Shown one piece after another: positions 1 through 6,644 of a DNA stretch of 6,931 bases. Position numbers and translations under genes: made by a program. Location of the stretch: positions 1 through 6,931 of the forward strand of contig CAIWXY010000200.1 of the NCBI GenBank assembly GCA_903916775.1. Direction: 5' to 3'. The stretch's first letter is position 1, and every line of letters begins with the position of its first letter. Below the pieces are notes generated by a model, which had not been told where the DNA came from, made no database searches, and was given only the letters and a program-made list of their open reading frames with translations. The stretch comes from an uncultured Actinomycetes bacterium. GTDB lineage: Bacteria > Actinomycetota > Actinomycetes > Nanopelagicales > Nanopelagicaceae.

Positions 1-1
1 G

Positions 2-340
2 ATTCGCTCCCTCATTGAAAATGCGCACCAAGAAGCATTCGATATTTTGGCCACTAACCGTGAAATTCTTGATCAGTTAGTGATCGAACTTCTTGAAAAG
101 GAGACTCTCCTTAAGGAAGATATCGATCGAATCTTTGCGAACACAGTGAAAGTTCCACTACGTCCGGCATGGACAGGGTCAGCAACACGAGTTCCATCAA
201 CCCAGCCACCAGTCGAAATGTCGGCCGCCAAGCCACTCTCACTCACTGAGTTAGCTGAAGGTGATGCACCTGTGAAGGAAAAGAAGGCACGTGCGCCTCG
301 AAAGAAGGCTGCTCCTAAGCCAGATACAATGCAGGCCTAA
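2..340 (+). CDS. ftsH: ATP-dependent zinc metalloprotease FtsH, C-terminal fragment (5' end cut by window)
   Basis: FtsH is a membrane-anchored AAA+ protease with an M41 zinc peptidase domain that degrades misfolded membrane and regulatory proteins. Only the last 112 residues are present; the frame is open from base 2, so the gene starts upstream of the window. The fragment opens with the helical end of the M41 domain ('IENAHQEAFDIL', then 'NREILDQLVIELLEKETL'), a strongly conserved FtsH pattern. This is followed by the 'RPAWTGS' segment common in actinobacterial FtsH tails. The AAA and HExxH zinc motifs lie outside the window. The last part is a low-complexity Lys/Arg/Ala/Pro tail (about residues 92–107 of the fragment, bases 275–322). 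A TTG at 47 could be read as a start but lies inside the conserved helix, so it is internal. The stop at 338–340 is 2 bases before folE, suggesting one transcript. Confidence 0.93.
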   Translation: MRSLIENAHQEAFDILATNREILDQLVIELLEKETLLKEDIDRIFANTVKVPLRPAWTGSATRVPSTQPPVEMSAAKPLSLTELAEGDAPVKEKKARAPRKKAAPKPDTMQA

Positions 341-342
341 AA

Positions 343-969
343 ATGTCAGATGTGAACTCGATCAGCATGGGCCCTCATGATGGTCGGGCGCGCTCTGAGT
401 TCAATCAAGAGCGCGCAGAGCGAGCCGTCACAGAATTGCTTTTGGCTATCGGTGAAGATCCATCACGCGATGGTTTGCGCGATACACCAGCGCGAGTAGC
501 TCGAGCTTTCCGAGAGAATTTCGAAGGACTCTGGCAGTCACCTGAAGATATTTTAACGACGACATTTGATATCGGGCATAAAGAACTTGTCATTGTGCGC
601 GACATCGAGATTTTTTCTCACTGCGAACATCACCTCACTCCATTCCATGGAGTGGCACACATTGGATATATTCCTGGCGAGTCAGGCAGAATCACAGGTA
701 TCTCCAAACTCGCACGACTTGTTGATCTCTACGCGCGCAGACCACAAGTTCAAGAGCGGCTTACTACGCAGATTGCTGACGCAATCGTCGAAATTTTGGA
801 TCCCGCGGGAGTCATTGTGATTATCGATTGCCAGCATATGTGTATGTCGATGCGTGGAGTTAAGAAATCTCAAGCCCGCACTACAACATCGGCAGTCCGT
901 GGACAGTTGCGCAACCCTGCTACACGCGCAGAAGCGATGTCTCTCATTACATCATCACAGCGCTCATGA
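343..969 (+). CDS. folE: GTP cyclohydrolase I (FolE)
   Basis: FolE converts GTP to 7,8-dihydroneopterin triphosphate plus formate, the first committed step of folate synthesis, in the cytoplasm. The 208-residue product matches the usual family length. The zinc-site residues are visible: Cys94, His96 and His97 in 'SHCEHHLTPF', and His165 and Cys167 in 'CQHMCMSMRG'. Other conserved parts are 'DGLRDTPARVARAF' (about 43–56), 'GRITGISKLARLVD' (115–128) and the C-terminal 'TTTSAVRG' (180–187). It is therefore the zinc-dependent type IA enzyme and looks intact. The ATG at 343 has a modest AGG at 333–335, 7 bases upstream. An in-frame ATG at 367 is possible, but the segment between is the usual variable N-terminus. 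The end overlaps folP by 4 bases (ATGA). Confidence 0.97.
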   Translation: MSDVNSISMGPHDGRARSEFNQERAERAVTELLLAIGEDPSRDGLRDTPARVARAFRENFEGLWQSPEDILTTTFDIGHKELVIVRDIEIFSHCEHHLTPFHGVAHIGYIPGESGRITGISKLARLVDLYARRPQVQERLTTQIADAIVEILDPAGVIVIIDCQHMCMSMRGVKKSQARTTTSAVRGQLRNPATRAEAMSLITSSQRS

Positions 970-1772
970 AAGAGTTAGCTCGTACCCTTGTTATGGGGAT
1001 TCTCAACGTCACTCCTGATTCATTTGCTGATGGCGGTTTGCACTTTGATTTCAGCGCAGCTATTTCGCGAGCTCAAGAGATGATTGCCGAAGGCGTCGAT
1101 ATCATCGATGTTGGCGGTGAGTCGACTCGACCTGGTGCCGAGCGAGTGAGTCTTGAGGAAGAACGTGACCGCGTTATTCCAGTCATCACTGAACTCCAGC
1201 CATTAGGTGTCGCCATCAGTATTGATACGACGAGAGCTGAAATAGCGCGCGCAGCTATCGCAGCTGGAGCGACCATTGTGAACGATGTGAGTGGTGGGCT
1301 TGCTGATCCAGAGATGTCCACACTCATTGCGAGCAACCCCGGAGTTCAATACATCGTGATGCATTGGCGGGGCCACGCACAGGAGATGGATAAGAACGCC
1401 GAGTACGAGGATGTTGTTAAAGAAGTTAAAGACGAACTTGATGAAAGGGTTACAGCTCTCATTGCAGAAGGTGTAAATCCTGAACAAATCATCATCGATC
1501 CCGGAATTGGTTTTGCAAAGAACGCTGAACATAATTGGGAGTTACTGCGGAATCTAGATCGCTTAGCGCTTCTTGGTTACCCCATTTTAATAGGCGCTTC
1601 GCGAAAGCGATTCTTGGGTGCACTCGTCTCTGGCAAATCACCAGATGATCGTGAGTCTGCAACTATTGCCATCACAACATTGGTCGCCTCGCAAGGAATG
1701 TGGGGAGTACGCACTCACAGCGTCAAGCCCCACGTTGATGCAATTAGAGTTGTCATGGAGTTAGAGCAATGA
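966..1772 (+). CDS. folP: Dihydropteroate synthase (FolP)
   Basis: FolP condenses 6-hydroxymethyl-7,8-dihydropterin pyrophosphate with p-aminobenzoate to give 7,8-dihydropteroate; it is the target of sulfonamides. The 268-residue TIM-barrel protein carries the family signatures: 'GILNVTPDSFADGG' (11–24, with Asn14), 'DVGGESTRPG' (48–57), Asp87 in 'SIDTT', Asn106 in 'NDVSGG', Asp178 in 'DPGIGF', Lys214 in 'GASRKRFLG', and Arg249 and His251 near the C-terminus. These are the expected pterin and phosphate binding positions, so the enzyme should be active. The 'MHWRGH' strand (132–137) is the actinobacterial form. The residue after His251–the usual Asp of the 'RVHDV' motif–is Ser252. The ATG at 966 overlaps the folE stop as ATGA with no clear Shine–Dalgarno, so translation probably depends on coupling to folE. 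Confidence 0.97.
   Translation: MKELARTLVMGILNVTPDSFADGGLHFDFSAAISRAQEMIAEGVDIIDVGGESTRPGAERVSLEEERDRVIPVITELQPLGVAISIDTTRAEIARAAIAAGATIVNDVSGGLADPEMSTLIASNPGVQYIVMHWRGHAQEMDKNAEYEDVVKEVKDELDERVTALIAEGVNPEQIIIDPGIGFAKNAEHNWELLRNLDRLALLGYPILIGASRKRFLGALVSGKSPDDRESATIAITTLVASQGMWGVRTHSVKPHVDAIRVVMELEQ
1757..1760 (+). promoter_or_regulatory. Ribosome binding site for folB
   Basis: GGAG sits inside the 3' end of folP with 8 bases before the folB ATG at 1769. This is good spacing and supports that ATG as the start even though it overlaps the folP stop. Confidence 0.6.
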
Positions 1773-2128
1773 GTGATCAGATAGAAATTCTTGGAATCGA
1801 AGGTTTTGGCTACCATGGTGTTTTCCCACAAGAGCGCAGAGATGGTCAGAACTTTCTTGTCGACATTGTCCTCAAGCTGAAGAGTTCTAAAGCTCGTAAA
1901 AGTGATCAATTGTCAGATGCAATCGATTACTCCAAGATAATTTCATTGGTTCACGAGACAATCGTGGGCGAGCCATTTAATTTGATTGAACGATTAGCAG
2001 AGGTAATCGCCAAAAATATTCTTGCCGCATACGATGTGAAGTCCGTAGAAGTAGTTGTGCATAAGCCAGATGCGCCAGTTGGCCTTAAAGTCTCAGATAT
2101 TGCGCTCAGGATTAAGCGTAAACCATGA
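1769..2128 (+). CDS. folB: Dihydroneopterin aldolase (FolB)
   Basis: FolB cleaves 7,8-dihydroneopterin to 6-hydroxymethyl-7,8-dihydropterin and glycolaldehyde, and provides the substrate of FolK. The 119-residue product has the normal single-domain length. The family pattern is clear: 'GYHGVFPQERRDGQNF' (14–29), 'DYSKI' (53–57), 'FNLIERLAE' (70–78) and 'VHKPDAPVG' (97–105). Glu22, Tyr54 and Lys99 occupy the positions of the known active-site Glu, Tyr and Lys of bacterial FolB. The ATG at 1769 overlaps the folP stop as ATGA and has a GGAG 8 bases upstream. The stop overlaps the folK start in the same way. The phosphatase that removes triphosphate from the FolE product is not encoded in this window. 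Confidence 0.96.
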   Translation: MSDQIEILGIEGFGYHGVFPQERRDGQNFLVDIVLKLKSSKARKSDQLSDAIDYSKIISLVHETIVGEPFNLIERLAEVIAKNILAAYDVKSVEVVVHKPDAPVGLKVSDIALRIKRKP

Positions 2129-2574
2129 AAGTAGTGATCGCCCTGGGTTCCAATCTTGGTGATTCGACATCTATCCTCAATCAAGCGATTACCGCGCTCT
2201 CGGAATTTATTACCAACTCCCGAACTTCTTCGTTTCACACAACCGCGCCCGTAGGTGGTCCAGAACAGCCGGATTACTTGAATGCAATATTTGTGGGTGA
2301 GACCAAGTTGCCTCCGTTGGAATTACTCAAAAAACTACAGGGCCTTGAAGCTGGTGCTGGTCGCGTTCGCGAAGTTCGTTGGGGTGCAAGAACGCTAGAC
2401 CTCGACCTCATCGCATACGGTGAACTGCAGTTAGAGAGTGATGAACTCACCATTCCTCACCCACGAGCACATGAACGTGCATTTGTATTGGCACCTTGGC
2501 ATGAAATTGATCCCGAGGGAGAATTAGTTGGATATGGCCCAATCGCAGATCTGCTCGCTGCTTTAGAGGTGTAA
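2125..2574 (+). CDS. folK: 2-amino-4-hydroxy-6-hydroxymethyldihydropteridine pyrophosphokinase (HPPK, FolK)
   Basis: FolK transfers pyrophosphate from ATP to 6-hydroxymethyl-7,8-dihydropterin, making the substrate of FolP. The 149-residue length is typical for HPPK standing alone rather than fused to FolB or FolP. The N-terminal 'ALGSNLGD' (6–13) and 'PVGGPEQPDYLNA' (42–54) match the family. The HPPK signature is complete: 'RWGARTLDLDLI' (85–96), with Asp92 and Asp94 as the magnesium ligands. The ATP and substrate loop 'IPHPRAHERAFVLAP' spans about 110–124. The start ATG overlaps the folB stop; an AGGA at 2108–2111 is 13 bases away, rather far, so coupling probably matters. The gene is followed by the only sizeable gap in the operon. 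Confidence 0.97.
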   Translation: MKVVIALGSNLGDSTSILNQAITALSEFITNSRTSSFHTTAPVGGPEQPDYLNAIFVGETKLPPLELLKKLQGLEAGAGRVREVRWGARTLDLDLIAYGELQLESDELTIPHPRAHERAFVLAPWHEIDPEGELVGYGPIADLLAALEV

Positions 2575-2615
2575 ACTTTTGTTATTAGCCCGGTACCCGG
2601 AAAGGACTGGAGCAG
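2575..2615 (+). other. Short folK–panC intergenic gap
   Basis: This 41-base stretch is the only gap longer than 2 bases in the window. It holds an AAAGGA ribosome-binding candidate near its end and a small palindrome (GGTACC at 2592–2597, flanked as CCGG-TAC-CCGG). The palindrome is too short to act as a convincing terminator, and no U-tract follows. No good promoter pair is seen. Related actinobacteria often carry one or two extra genes at this position. Confidence 0.6.
2601..2606 (+). promoter_or_regulatory. Ribosome binding site deciding the panC start
   Basis: AAAGGA lies 9 bases before the GTG at 2616. A second candidate, AGGTGA at 2614–2619, lies 8 bases before an in-frame ATG at 2628. 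Both pairs are plausible. The GTG is preferred because the protein is already short for its family. The choice changes the protein by only four residues. Confidence 0.5.
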
Positions 2616-3389
2616 GTGAACGAATCTATGAGTAAGTCCGCGACAGATATCGCCTTTGTGCCAACAATGGGCGCTCTGCATGATGGTCATTTATCTCTCA
2701 TCCGACAAGCACGAGCTCTCACGCCGAATGTTGTTGTGAGTATCTTCGTTAACCCACTCCAGTTTGATAACCCTGATGATCTTGCGAAATATCCGCGTGA
2801 CCTTGAGGGCGACATCGCGAAAGCGGAATCTGCTGGAGCTACCAGGATTTGGGCTCCTACTTATGACGAGGTCTACCCGACTACATTTGAAAAATTAAGT
2901 GCGGGGGATGTCGGTAAAACTTTTGAAGGTGCTAGCCGCCCAGGTCATTTCGATGGAATGCTTACAGTTGTTAATCAACTCTTTAAAGCCGTACAGCCTC
3001 GCTATGCAATATTTGGTGAGAAGGATTTCCAGCAGCTCTTTATTGTGCGCAATTGGGTTCGCCACGCAGGGATCCCGATAGAGATTATTCCTGGTCCGAT
3101 AGTACGAGAGAGCGATGGGCTTGCAATGTCATCACGCAATGTTCGCCTGCGCCCCGAGGATCGCCTTGCTGCACTTGTCATTTCTCGTGCGCTACGGTCC
3201 GGAACCAAGGAGCAAGCTCTAGAAATTCTCCAATCCGAACCTGCATTTACGCTCGATTACGCGCAGATCGTGGATCCATCAACCTTCACAATCGCCAATG
3301 AACCAGTGGAAGGTTCGCGCATGATTGTTGCCGGGTGGATAAATGGAGTTCGATTGCTCGACAATATGCCGATGAGTGTGAGCGCATGA
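2616..3389 (+). CDS. panC: Pantoate–beta-alanine ligase (pantothenate synthetase, PanC)
   Basis: PanC joins pantoate and beta-alanine, using ATP through a pantoyl-adenylate, to make pantothenate (vitamin B5) for CoA. From the GTG the product is 257 residues (253 from the ATG at 2628). It carries the HIGH-like nucleotide motif 'VPTMGALHDGH' (15–25), 'SIFVNPLQF' (42–50), 'SRPGHFDGM' (107–115), 'FGEKDFQQL' (133–141), the 'DGLAMSSRN' loop (167–175) and a C-terminal 'RLLDN' (246–250). All catalytic segments are present. It is short because the usual N-terminal helix before the first beta strand, about 20 residues, is absent; an in-frame TAG at 2586–2588 rules out a longer start. Its stop overlaps the nadB start as ATGA. 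panB and panD are not in the window, so pantoate and beta-alanine come from elsewhere. Confidence 0.95.
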   Translation: MNESMSKSATDIAFVPTMGALHDGHLSLIRQARALTPNVVVSIFVNPLQFDNPDDLAKYPRDLEGDIAKAESAGATRIWAPTYDEVYPTTFEKLSAGDVGKTFEGASRPGHFDGMLTVVNQLFKAVQPRYAIFGEKDFQQLFIVRNWVRHAGIPIEIIPGPIVRESDGLAMSSRNVRLRPEDRLAALVISRALRSGTKEQALEILQSEPAFTLDYAQIVDPSTFTIANEPVEGSRMIVAGWINGVRLLDNMPMSVSA

Positions 3390-4999
3390 AACTCTTTGCT
3401 GGAACGCCTGGTTGGACTACCAGTGCCGATGTCATCATTATTGGTTCAGGGGTGGCCGGCCTCACTACAGCTCTCAACGCTCGAGCATCAAAACTATCTG
3501 TTCTCCTAGTAACAAAAGCAAAGATTGATGCTGGTTCTACCAAGTGGGCCCAAGGTGGCATCGCTGCAGCCCTCGGTCCGGGAGATACACCTGAACAACA
3601 CAAGAGCGATACCTTAATTGCTGGTGCAGGTCTATGCGATCTAGATGCAGTGAACGTTTTAGTCACCGAAGGTCCTGAAGCTGTTCGCAAACTCATAGCT
3701 CATGGAGCTGTATTTGATAAAGCAGAGAGTGGAGAGATTGCACTCACTCGCGAAGGCGGACATCACCGGAATCGAATCTTGCATGCAGGTGGAGATGCAA
3801 CTGGTGCAGAAGTTTCACGTGCACTTCTTGCAGCTGTCCAGAACGATCCGGGAATCGAAGTAATCGAGCATGCACTTGTCATAGATGCACTAACGGCAGT
3901 CGACGGAAGTGTCTGTGGAGTGACTCTGCATGTGATCGGTGAAGGTTCGCGCGATGGAGTAGGTCGAGCACTTGCTCGAGCTGTTGTGATTGCTACCGGG
4001 GGATTAGGTCAGGTTTATTCTCAAACAACGAATCCTCCTGTTTCGACAGGAGACGGAGTTGCACTCGCTCTACGCGCTGGAGCTGATGTAGCTGATGTCG
4101 AGTTCATTCAATTTCATCCCACCGTGCTGTGGAGTGACACAGCACGCGGGGGACAGCAGCCACTCATCAGCGAGGCTGTTCGCGGTGAAGGTGCAATCTT
4201 GCTTAATCACAAAGGCGAAAAGTTTATGCAAGGTAAGCATCCTCAAGCTGACCTAGCGCCGCGCGATATCGTCGCGAAAGAGATTTTCACCCAAATGCGC
4301 GAATCGAACCTCGGACACGTCTGGCTTGATGCAACCGCAATCGCAGACTTCTCAGAACGATTCCCAACAATTTATGCATCCTGCCTTGCTCATGGAATAG
4401 ACCCACAAAAGCAGTTAATTCCGGTCTCACCAGCATCACATTACGCATCCGGTGGAGTCCTGGTAGATCTCAATGGCCAGAGTAGCGTTGCCGGCCTCTA
4501 TGTTTGCGGTGAAAGCGCATGCACTGGGGCGCACGGTGCTAATCGATTAGCTTCTAACTCACTACTTGAAGGACTGGTATTCGGCGCCCGAATCGCAGAA
4601 CATATCGCCACTCACCTTGCTCCTCAGAAAGAACCAGCACGTGATCCTTCAGAGCCAACTCTCTTACTTGATCCAGCCATTCGGATCCCACTTCAATTGG
4701 CGATGAGTGAAGGCGCTGGCGTCATGCGTTCTGAGAAAAGTTTGCAGACAACCTTGCAAACACTTACCCAACTTGGAACTCACGCAAGTCATACACCGGA
4801 TGTCGCTGCGTGGGAAGCATCCAACCTCTTCTTCCTTGCACAAGCAATCGTTCAATCTGCGCTAGAACGTAAAGAGACGCGTGGTTCGCATTGGCGAAGT
4901 GACTTCCCGGCACTGAGCGAGGATTGGCAGTTGCGAATAATTCAGAAGCTAAACCGTGATGGCAGTTGGAACACCCGGACGGAGGCGGTTGCACCATGA
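3386..4999 (+). CDS. nadB: L-aspartate oxidase (NadB)
   Basis: NadB is a cytoplasmic FAD enzyme that oxidises L-aspartate to iminoaspartate, the first step of de novo NAD synthesis. The 537-residue product starts with the FAD dinucleotide fold 'VIIIGSGVAGL' (16–26). It continues with 'STKWAQGGIAA' (51–61), 'TREGGHHRNRILH' (121–133, with Glu123), 'EFIQFHPT' (239–246, with His244), 'APRDIVAKEI' (291–300, with Arg293), 'PASHYASGGV' (349–358, with His352) and 'GANRLASNSLLEG' (384–396, with Arg387). These match the substrate-binding and catalytic residues of the NadB/succinate dehydrogenase flavoprotein family. 'STKWAQGG' and the lack of a FAD-linking His favour NadB over SdhA or FrdA. The ATG at 3386, overlapping the panC stop, is chosen over a GTG at 3335, which would overlap panC by 55 bases and add no conserved sequence. 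nadA is not adjacent. Confidence 0.96.
   Translation: MKLFAGTPGWTTSADVIIIGSGVAGLTTALNARASKLSVLLVTKAKIDAGSTKWAQGGIAAALGPGDTPEQHKSDTLIAGAGLCDLDAVNVLVTEGPEAVRKLIAHGAVFDKAESGEIALTREGGHHRNRILHAGGDATGAEVSRALLAAVQNDPGIEVIEHALVIDALTAVDGSVCGVTLHVIGEGSRDGVGRALARAVVIATGGLGQVYSQTTNPPVSTGDGVALALRAGADVADVEFIQFHPTVLWSDTARGGQQPLISEAVRGEGAILLNHKGEKFMQGKHPQADLAPRDIVAKEIFTQMRESNLGHVWLDATAIADFSERFPTIYASCLAHGIDPQKQLIPVSPASHYASGGVLVDLNGQSSVAGLYVCGESACTGAHGANRLASNSLLEGLVFGARIAEHIATHLAPQKEPARDPSEPTLLLDPAIRIPLQLAMSEGAGVMRSEKSLQTTLQTLTQLGTHASHTPDVAAWEASNLFFLAQAIVQSALERKETRGSHWRSDFPALSEDWQLRIIQKLNRDGSWNTRTEAVAP
4981..4985 (+). promoter_or_regulatory. Strong ribosome binding site for nadC
   Basis: GGAGG lies in the last codons of nadB, 10 bases before the ATG at 4996. 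It is the strongest Shine–Dalgarno match in the window and fixes the nadC start at the ATGA overlap rather than at a TTG at 4966. Confidence 0.7.
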
Positions 5000-5835
5000 T
5001 CATTGACGAGCATGTCGATGCACTGATCGAGATGGCACTAGCTGAAGATTTACAAGGCGGTGTGGATATAACGTCCCACGCAACAATTTCAGAGGACCAG
5101 GTTGGAGTTGCTCAATATCATCTGCGCCAAAGTGGTGTTATTGCAGGAATTCCAGTTGCTGTAGCGGTCCTTAATAAACTTGGTATTACTGATATTCAGA
5201 TTCCTGTTACTTGTGCTCACGAAAATCCAGCAGGAACACTCATACTTGAGGCGCGCGGAAGCGTTCGGGCTTTGATGCTTGCGGAGCGCACAACACTTAA
5301 TTTTCTTACACATCTCAGTGGCATTGCCACGCTGACCCGCGCCTGGGTTGATGAGGTGGCTGCGACTTCGTGCCAGATCCGAGATACCCGCAAAACCACT
5401 CCGGGATGGAGAATTCTCGAGAAATATGCGGTTCGCATGGGCGGTGGAACCAATCATCGAATGTCGCTCTCAGATGCAGCACTGATTAAAGATAATCACA
5501 TTGTGGCTGCGGGTGGAGTTCTAAAAGCGTTCTCACTTGTGCGCGCGCAATATCCTGATGCCGAGATTGAAATCGAAGTAGATACCATCGCGCAATTACG
5601 AGAAGTACTAGCCGGCGATCCCGATCTTATTCTCCTCGACAACATGAGTATCGATGAGTGCAAAGAAGCTGTGACGTTAGTTAACGGCCAAACACGGCTA
5701 GAAGCTTCGGGTGGGCTTACTCTCGAAAGCGCTGGGGCTTATGCAGCAACAGGTGTCGATTATTTGGCAGTAGGCGCACTTACTCACTCCGCCAAAGCGT
5801 TAGATATTGGTCTCGATTTAAGGATGGAACTCTAA
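4996..5835 (+). CDS. nadC: Nicotinate-nucleotide pyrophosphorylase, carboxylating (quinolinate phosphoribosyltransferase, NadC)
   Basis: NadC converts quinolinate and PRPP to nicotinate mononucleotide, CO2 and pyrophosphate, entering the shared NAD pathway. The 279-residue product has the normal length. Visible motifs are 'EDLQGGVDIT' (17–26), 'AERTTLNFLTHLSGIAT' (96–112), 'DTRKTTPGWR' (130–139), 'YAVRMGGGTNHRMSLSD' (144–160), 'LIKDNHI' (163–169), 'EVDT' (194–197), 'LLDNM' (213–217), 'LEASGG' (235–240) and 'AVGALTHS' (258–265). These include the Arg, Lys and His residues that bind quinolinate and PRPP in this family; the product is clearly NadC and not PncB or ModD. The ATG at 4996 overlaps the nadB stop and has a strong GGAGG upstream. 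NadB and NadC need quinolinate synthase NadA, whose gene must lie elsewhere if the pathway is complete. Confidence 0.96.
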   Translation: MIIDEHVDALIEMALAEDLQGGVDITSHATISEDQVGVAQYHLRQSGVIAGIPVAVAVLNKLGITDIQIPVTCAHENPAGTLILEARGSVRALMLAERTTLNFLTHLSGIATLTRAWVDEVAATSCQIRDTRKTTPGWRILEKYAVRMGGGTNHRMSLSDAALIKDNHIVAAGGVLKAFSLVRAQYPDAEIEIEVDTIAQLREVLAGDPDLILLDNMSIDECKEAVTLVNGQTRLEASGGLTLESAGAYAATGVDYLAVGALTHSAKALDIGLDLRMEL

Positions 5836-6642
5836 GTGTTACTTACTATCGACATCGGAAACACCAATACAGTTCTTGGAGTTTTTGAAGGAAGCACCAT
5901 TGTTCAGACATGGCGCGTGAAGACCGATCCACGTGACACGGCCGATGAGTTGTGGCTGCGATTTCACTCACTCCTTGATGGATTAACAATCGATGGTCTC
6001 TCCATCTGTTCAACAGTTCCAGCATCGTTGCGAGAAATCCGTCACATGATCTGGCGTTATTACTCAGATCTACCAACAACAATTGTGGAGCCTGGAATCA
6101 AAACCGGTGTCCCACTTCTTGTAGACAATCCCAAAGAAATTGGCGCTGATCGAATCGTCAATACACTCGCGGCTCACACGCTCTTTGGCGCAGATGGTCC
6201 AAGCATCGTGGTTGATTTTGGAACGTCTACCAATCTTGATGTCGTATCGCCGAAGGGTGAGTTCCTGGGTGGAGCCCTTGCACCAGGAATCGAAATTTCA
6301 GTCGAGGCGCTTGCTGCCCGCGCTGCTCAACTGCGTAAAGTTGAGCTCGTTAAGCCGCGCTCAGTCATCGGCAAGAACACGGTCGAAGCCCTCCAATCCG
6401 GCACCATTTATGGCTTTGCCGGCCAGGTCGATGGGCTCGTCAATCGCATCATTGATGAACTTGAGCTGCTCTACCCGGGCTCTGGCCGAACGACGGTCGT
6501 CGCTACTGGTGGACTAGCCCCACTGGTCTTTGGAATAAGTACCACCCTGGATGAGCACGAGCCCAACCTCACCCTCCTTGGATTGGCGCTGATCTTCGAT
6601 CGAAATTCAGGGTCACAATCGTTCCAAGATAAGGTTCTCTGA
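5836..6642 (+). CDS. coaX: Type III pantothenate kinase (CoaX)
   Basis: CoaX phosphorylates pantothenate to 4'-phosphopantothenate, the first step of CoA synthesis. Type III enzymes belong to the ASKHA fold, have weak ATP affinity and are not feedback-inhibited by CoA. The 268-residue product shows 'LTIDIGNTNTVLGVF' (3–17, with Asp6), 'NPKEIGADRIVN' (98–109, with Asp105), 'VVDFGTSTNLD' (125–135, with Asp127), 'GGALAPGI' (145–152), 'IGKNTVEALQSG' (178–189) and 'VVATGG' (221–226). The three Asp residues are those expected in the active site. The start is GTG at 5836, directly after the nadC TAA, with AAGGA at 5820–5824, 11 bases upstream; this places the phosphate-binding motif at the very N-terminus as usual. 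The second half (from about 6240) is distinctly richer in G+C than the first. The next gene starts 2 bases after the stop. Confidence 0.96.
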   Translation: MLLTIDIGNTNTVLGVFEGSTIVQTWRVKTDPRDTADELWLRFHSLLDGLTIDGLSICSTVPASLREIRHMIWRYYSDLPTTIVEPGIKTGVPLLVDNPKEIGADRIVNTLAAHTLFGADGPSIVVDFGTSTNLDVVSPKGEFLGGALAPGIEISVEALAARAAQLRKVELVKPRSVIGKNTVEALQSGTIYGFAGQVDGLVNRIIDELELLYPGSGRTTVVATGGLAPLVFGISTTLDEHEPNLTLLGLALIFDRNSGSQSFQDKVL

Positions 6643-6644
6643 TT

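Noticed and set aside
1203..1532. Open reading frame of 109 codons on the minus strand within folP
   Set aside because: Entirely antisense to conserved folP sequence, with a Cys- and Asn-rich translation that resembles no family.
2549..2577. Possible internal promoter for panC with TAAACT at 2572–2577 as a -10 box
   Set aside because: The -10 fits TANNNT, but no TTGACA-like -35 is seen at 17–18 bases, and the hexamer overlaps the folK stop codon; likely chance.
2587..2601. CCGG-TAC-CCGG palindrome as a folK terminator
   Set aside because: The stem is only 4 base pairs with a 3-base loop and no T-rich tail follows; it cannot be supported as a terminator.
3335..3385. Longer nadB starting at GTG 3335
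   Set aside because: It would overlap panC by 55 bases and add 17 residues that precede the normal NadB N-terminus; the ATGA overlap at 3386 fits the operon pattern.
3286..3696. Open reading frame of 136 codons on the minus strand across the panC–nadB junction
   Set aside because: It lies opposite two clearly conserved genes, shows no recognisable motif and has no supporting context; it is a by-product of their codon use.
3309..3952. Direct repeat GAAGGTTCGCGC at 3309–3320 and 3941–3952
   Set aside because: Both copies encode Glu-Gly-Ser-Arg in unrelated places (panC and nadB); only 12 bases and no further similarity.
3964..3979. Inverted repeat TCGAGC–ACTT–GCTCGA
   Set aside because: A 6-base-pair hairpin inside conserved nadB coding sequence, explained by the Arg-Ala-Leu-Ala-Arg codons.
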